A DNA stretch of 8,802 bases from Bacteroidota bacterium (GTDB taxonomy: Bacteria > Bacteroidota > Bacteroidia > Chitinophagales > Saprospiraceae): NCBI GenBank assembly GCA_024280135.1, contig JAJRQS010000010.1:1-8802 (forward strand), read 5' to 3'. The notes below the pieces were generated by a model. The model was not told the origin of the DNA. It saw nothing but the letters and a program-made list of their open reading frames with translations, and searched no databases. This document shows positions 5,559 to 8,802 of the stretch, one piece after another. Within the stretch, counting starts at the first letter, position 1. Every line of letters starts with the position of its first letter. The translations under genes were made by a program, and so were the position numbers.

Positions 5559-8500
5559 ATGAATCGCTTTTCTATTTTGATCCTTCTTCTATCTTGTTCA
5601 TTTTTTGCGCAAGCTCAAAACAAATACTTTCAGCAAACCGTCAATTATAAAATTGAAGTGAGCTTGGATGATGTCAACCATACCCTCACAGGAAATATTG
5701 ATATTGAATACACAAATAATGCGCCTTATGCTTTAGAATCTATTTATTTTCATCTATGGCCCAATGCGTATAGCAACAAAAATACGGCTTTCGCTAGACA
5801 AAAAATATTTCAACAAAGTGAAAAATTTTATTACGCCAAAGAAGCGGACATGGGTAACATCGGTGGTTTAGCATTTACTTCGGATAACCAAGCGCTAGAC
5901 CTATCTTTCCCACAGAAAGATAATCCAGATATCGCCATCGTAAAACTCAATAAACCCTTACCTACTGGAGCGACTATCACCATCAGTACGCCATTCACGG
6001 TCAAAATACCTAGATCGTTTTCAAGGTTTGGACATGAACCTGGCAACAACCCTGAACATGAAGAGACCTACCAAATCACCCAATGGTATCCCAAACCCGC
6101 AGTACTAGACCGCTACGGATGGCATCCAATGCCCTATTTGGATCAAGGAGAATTCTATTCAGGATTTGGAAATTTTGATGTAACGATTAACTTGCCTAGT
6201 AATTATGTCGTGGGTGCCACAGGTCTCCTACAAACGGCTTCAGAGATTGAGTTTCTAAATAAACAAGTTGAACTAACCCAACAATTGAAACAAACCAAGA
6301 AAAAGAAATCACTTCTTGATGCTGTTGAAACATATACTGATATTAAGTCAATCAGAGACCAAATGAAAGCCAGAACTGGCCGTAAAACAATCCAATACAC
6401 CGCCAAGAAAGTACATGATTTTGCTTGGTTTGCAGACCAAAACTTCCTTGTTGGCAAAAGCAAAGTCAGTTTGGCTTCTGGAAAAGAAGTGACTACTTGG
6501 GCAATGTGGCCAATGGAAGGTTGGGCTAAGGGCTGGGGACTCGCAACTACTTTTTTAAATAGATCCGTCAAGTTTTATTCTGAACATGTAGGTGAGTATC
6601 CTTACCCACAAGCTACAGCCGTGATGAGCGCACTCAGCGCAGGTGCAGGCATGGAATATCCAATGATCACGGTGATCGGAAATGAAAGTGGAAGAGGATT
6701 AGATAATGTCATCACCCACGAAGTTGGGCATAATTGGTTCTATGGAATCTTAGCCTCTAATGAACGGAGCTTCTCATGGATGGATGAAGGGATGAATTCT
6801 TACTATGAACAACGCTACATGAACAAGTACTATCCACCATCTTCAATTAATGAGAATCGTTTACTTTATGTTATCAAATCTAGGCTGCATGAAGACCAGT
6901 CTCCTAGCTACCCTGTAACCGAAATGAGCAGTATTAATTACGGATTGTCGGCTTACGCAAAACCAGCAATTGCCCTTGAAATGTTAGAAAACTTAGTGGG
7001 TACTGATGCCTTTGACAAAACGATGAAAGAATATTACGACACTTGGAAATTCAAACACCCCAATCCAAATGATTTTAAAAATATCTGGGAAAAGAGCACT
7101 AACAAAAATTTAGATTGGTTTTTTAATGGTGTAGTGGGTTCAACAAAACAAATGGATTATAAAATACAAAAAGTCACCTCATCAGAAAATAAATCAATCG
7201 TTCATGTTGAAAATATGGGCGAATTAAAAGGTCCTCTACTCCTCTACGGGCTAGATGGTGACAACGAAGTTATGGATTCAATAATAATCGATGGATTTGT
7301 CGGTGCCCAAGTAATCGAATTACCCAAAAATAATTATGCTAAGATTCAAATTGATCCTTATCGAAAAACACTTGATGTCAATGCAAAAAACAATAGCTCT
7401 TTTCGTACTCCCACAAAATTAAAATTTGGGTTTGGAATGAATAATAATAAAAAATATCATTTTTGGATACCTTCTTATGGTTGGAACAAATATGATAAAA
7501 GTATGCTTGGGTTTACTTTCTACAACGAAGGACAATTGACCCAAAAATTGTATTACGAAGTCACGCCCATGTATTCATTTGGCACTAAGACTTTAGTGGG
7601 TAAAGGTCTCCTAGAATATCCCATTTACCCGAAAGGATTTTTTCATAAAATACTACCGAGTATTTCTTTCAAACGTTTTTCTTATTTTCAAAATGAAAAA
7701 TTCGACTATCAACAAACTTATTCAAGGGTTGCTCCTAGTATTCGCTTTTACTTACCTAGAAAAAAAGACAATCAAGATGAACGGTATTTTGGTCTAAGAC
7801 ATGAAATTATTCAAACAGAAGTTCCTGTTTTTGAAACTGGAAGTTTTAAAAACCTAAACAAACAACTCAACCAATATAGCCAATTATTTTTCAGCGGAAA
7901 GCATAAAAACCTCTTGCGTGGTATTTCTTATTTTGCAGGTTTAGAATATGCACAATACCAAAACTACAACCCCCAATCCGTTCAGTATCTTAAAGCAGAT
8001 ATCAAGTCTAGATACGATTACTACTATCGTCCAAACAAATCTATCTCGATTGGTATTCAAGGGCAATATTTCTTAAAAAATGACAAACGTTATTCTAATA
8101 ATTTTAATGATGGTATTACACTAGGTAGTTTGAGTGCCATCCAAACGGGTAGAGATGACTACGCCTTCAGAAATCTTTATTTAGGCAGAAATGAGCAGGA
8201 AGGTTTCTTATCCCAACAAATGACTGATAATGCTTTTTTTGGGCTCAAAACGCCCGTTTTAAATAGTTCGATTGGACGTTCAAATGATTGGATGACAAGT
8301 ATTAACTTCTTAGTATGTGCACCTATAAAACTACCTAGTTTCATAAACCTCAATGGTTATTTTGATGCTATCTTTTATGGAGCACCTACTTTTGGGGAGG
8401 AAACAAAATTAGGTAAACTCTATTCTGGAGGTCTTCAATTAGACTTAAAATTCGTTAAAATTAATTTCCCGCTCTTTAACGATCAAGACCTTAATAATCT

Positions 8501-8615
8501 TCTGAAGCAACGCAACAAAGGCAATTATTTTGGACGAATTTCCTATCAGATATCTTTGGACATGCTGTCGCCCAAAAAGATTCAAAAAAGCATTCTCAAT
8601 CAGATGAACAAATAA
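5559..8615 (+). CDS. Secreted M1-family metallopeptidase with C-terminal beta-barrel-like region
   Basis: This 1018-residue protein belongs to the gluzincin (M1, aminopeptidase N-like) zinc peptidases. Residues 1-20 form a signal peptide (charged MNR, hydrophobic core, AQAQ cut site). A beta-sandwich M1 N-domain follows. The zinc site is HEVGH (387-391) with Glu410 as third ligand at the usual 18-residue spacing. The substrate-binding loop reads GAGMEY (362-367) where classical enzymes have GxMEN. Tyr466 in SAYAKPA is the likely transition-state tyrosine. From about 620 to the end there are some 400 residues of alternating polar and aromatic or aliphatic strands (for example LYYEVTPMYSF, SIGIQGQYFL, YFGRISYQISLDM), suggesting an outer-membrane beta-barrel. 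If so, the peptidase is anchored at the outer membrane; which side is unknown. The start is ATG 5559, because an ATG at 5526 would place eleven polar residues ahead of the signal peptide and overlaps the promoter. A lipoprotein cut at Cys13 is less likely. The stop overlaps the meaB start. Confidence 0.93.
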   Translation: MNRFSILILLLSCSFFAQAQNKYFQQTVNYKIEVSLDDVNHTLTGNIDIEYTNNAPYALESIYFHLWPNAYSNKNTAFARQKIFQQSEKFYYAKEADMGNIGGLAFTSDNQALDLSFPQKDNPDIAIVKLNKPLPTGATITISTPFTVKIPRSFSRFGHEPGNNPEHEETYQITQWYPKPAVLDRYGWHPMPYLDQGEFYSGFGNFDVTINLPSNYVVGATGLLQTASEIEFLNKQVELTQQLKQTKKKKSLLDAVETYTDIKSIRDQMKARTGRKTIQYTAKKVHDFAWFADQNFLVGKSKVSLASGKEVTTWAMWPMEGWAKGWGLATTFLNRSVKFYSEHVGEYPYPQATAVMSALSAGAGMEYPMITVIGNESGRGLDNVITHEVGHNWFYGILASNERSFSWMDEGMNSYYEQRYMNKYYPPSSINENRLLYVIKSRLHEDQSPSYPVTEMSSINYGLSAYAKPAIALEMLENLVGTDAFDKTMKEYYDTWKFKHPNPNDFKNIWEKSTNKNLDWFFNGVVGSTKQMDYKIQKVTSSENKSIVHVENMGELKGPLLLYGLDGDNEVMDSIIIDGFVGAQVIELPKNNYAKIQIDPYRKTLDVNAKNNSSFRTPTKLKFGFGMNNNKKYHFWIPSYGWNKYDKSMLGFTFYNEGQLTQKLYYEVTPMYSFGTKTLVGKGLLEYPIYPKGFFHKILPSISFKRFSYFQNEKFDYQQTYSRVAPSIRFYLPRKKDNQDERYFGLRHEIIQTEVPVFETGSFKNLNKQLNQYSQLFFSGKHKNLLRGISYFAGLEYAQYQNYNPQSVQYLKADIKSRYDYYYRPNKSISIGIQGQYFLKNDKRYSNNFNDGITLGSLSAIQTGRDDYAFRNLYLGRNEQEGFLSQQMTDNAFFGLKTPVLNSSIGRSNDWMTSINFLVCAPIKLPSFINLNGYFDAIFYGAPTFGEETKLGKLYSGGLQLDLKFVKINFPLFNDQDLNNLLKQRNKGNYFGRISYQISLDMLSPKKIQKSILNQMNK

Positions 8616-8802
8616 TGACTATACTTCCTGACATTTTTGTCTTTTCCGAAAGGATACTCGCTGGAGATCGAGTCGCATTGGGCAAGGCTATCACTTATGT
8701 CGAAAGCAGTTTGCCTGTACATCAAGCATTCATCCACGAAGTATTAAATACAATAATGCCTCATACTGGCAAAGGCATACGTATTGGGATTACGGGTAGT
8801 CC
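8615..8802 (+). CDS. meaB: Methylmalonyl-CoA mutase-associated GTPase MeaB (N-terminal part, cut by window edge)
   Basis: The ATG overlaps the last base of the peptidase stop (TAATG), which implies co-transcription and possibly translational coupling. The 62 codons present give an N-terminal helical region with LAGDRVALGKAITYVESS, then HTGKGIRIGITGSP, which is the start of the MeaB/ArgK P-loop; the rest of the Walker A motif lies beyond the edge. MeaB is a cytosolic G3E GTPase that loads and protects the adenosylcobalamin cofactor of methylmalonyl-CoA mutase, used in propionate and odd-chain or branched metabolism. The mutase genes are not in this window. Another G3E GTPase is possible, but the spacing from the AIT-VES segment to the P-loop fits MeaB best. 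Confidence 0.86.
   Translation, partial: MTILPDIFVFSERILAGDRVALGKAITYVESSLPVHQAFIHEVLNTIMPHTGKGIRIGITGS

Noticed and set aside
6203..6571. 122-codon minus-strand open frame inside the M1 peptidase gene
   Set aside because: It is a shadow of the coding frame with no domain and no promoter evidence.

Overview
The window looks like chromosomal DNA from a member of the Bacteroidota. Four start codons are preceded at 15-25 bases by a TAnnTTTG-like -7 element, the form used by the primary sigma factor of that phylum. Clear Shine-Dalgarno sequences are mostly absent. Protein content fits too: a PhnA-type zinc-ribbon protein of about 186 residues, a K+-dependent membrane pyrophosphatase, and a very large secreted M1 peptidase with a beta-rich tail. 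The genus cannot be fixed from the sequence. There are no phage, IS, CRISPR, tRNA or rRNA features.

Layout, left to right: (1) a possible C-terminal tail of a plus-strand gene (1-50) and a bidirectional terminator (69-104). (2) ahcY on the minus strand (127-1440), S-adenosylhomocysteine hydrolase of the methyl cycle. (3) A divergent control region (1441-1561) in which the ahcY and phnA promoters lie in the two arms of a long imperfect inverted repeat. (4) phnA on the plus strand (1562-2122). (5) A 270-base gap whose right half looks like a regulated leader: promoter, 12-residue upstream ORF, intrinsic terminator and a competing pairing. (6) hppA (2393-4561), a membrane ion-pumping pyrophosphatase, probably the Na+ type. 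(7) A convergent terminator (4579-4615). (8) A rhomboid intramembrane protease on the minus strand (4624-5328). (9) A divergent spacer. (10) A 1018-residue secreted M1 metallopeptidase with a probable outer-membrane beta-barrel tail (5559-8615). (11) The first 62 codons of meaB, overlapping the peptidase stop by one base and cut by the window edge.

The genes are mostly core housekeeping and do not form one pathway. ahcY recycles the by-product of methylation, hppA couples pyrophosphate hydrolysis to ion pumping, and meaB protects methylmalonyl-CoA mutase. The rhomboid and M1 proteins act at the cell envelope. The least ordinary parts are non-coding: the inverted-repeat divergent promoter and the attenuator-like leader of hppA. 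I see no clear evidence of a wholly new multi-gene system.
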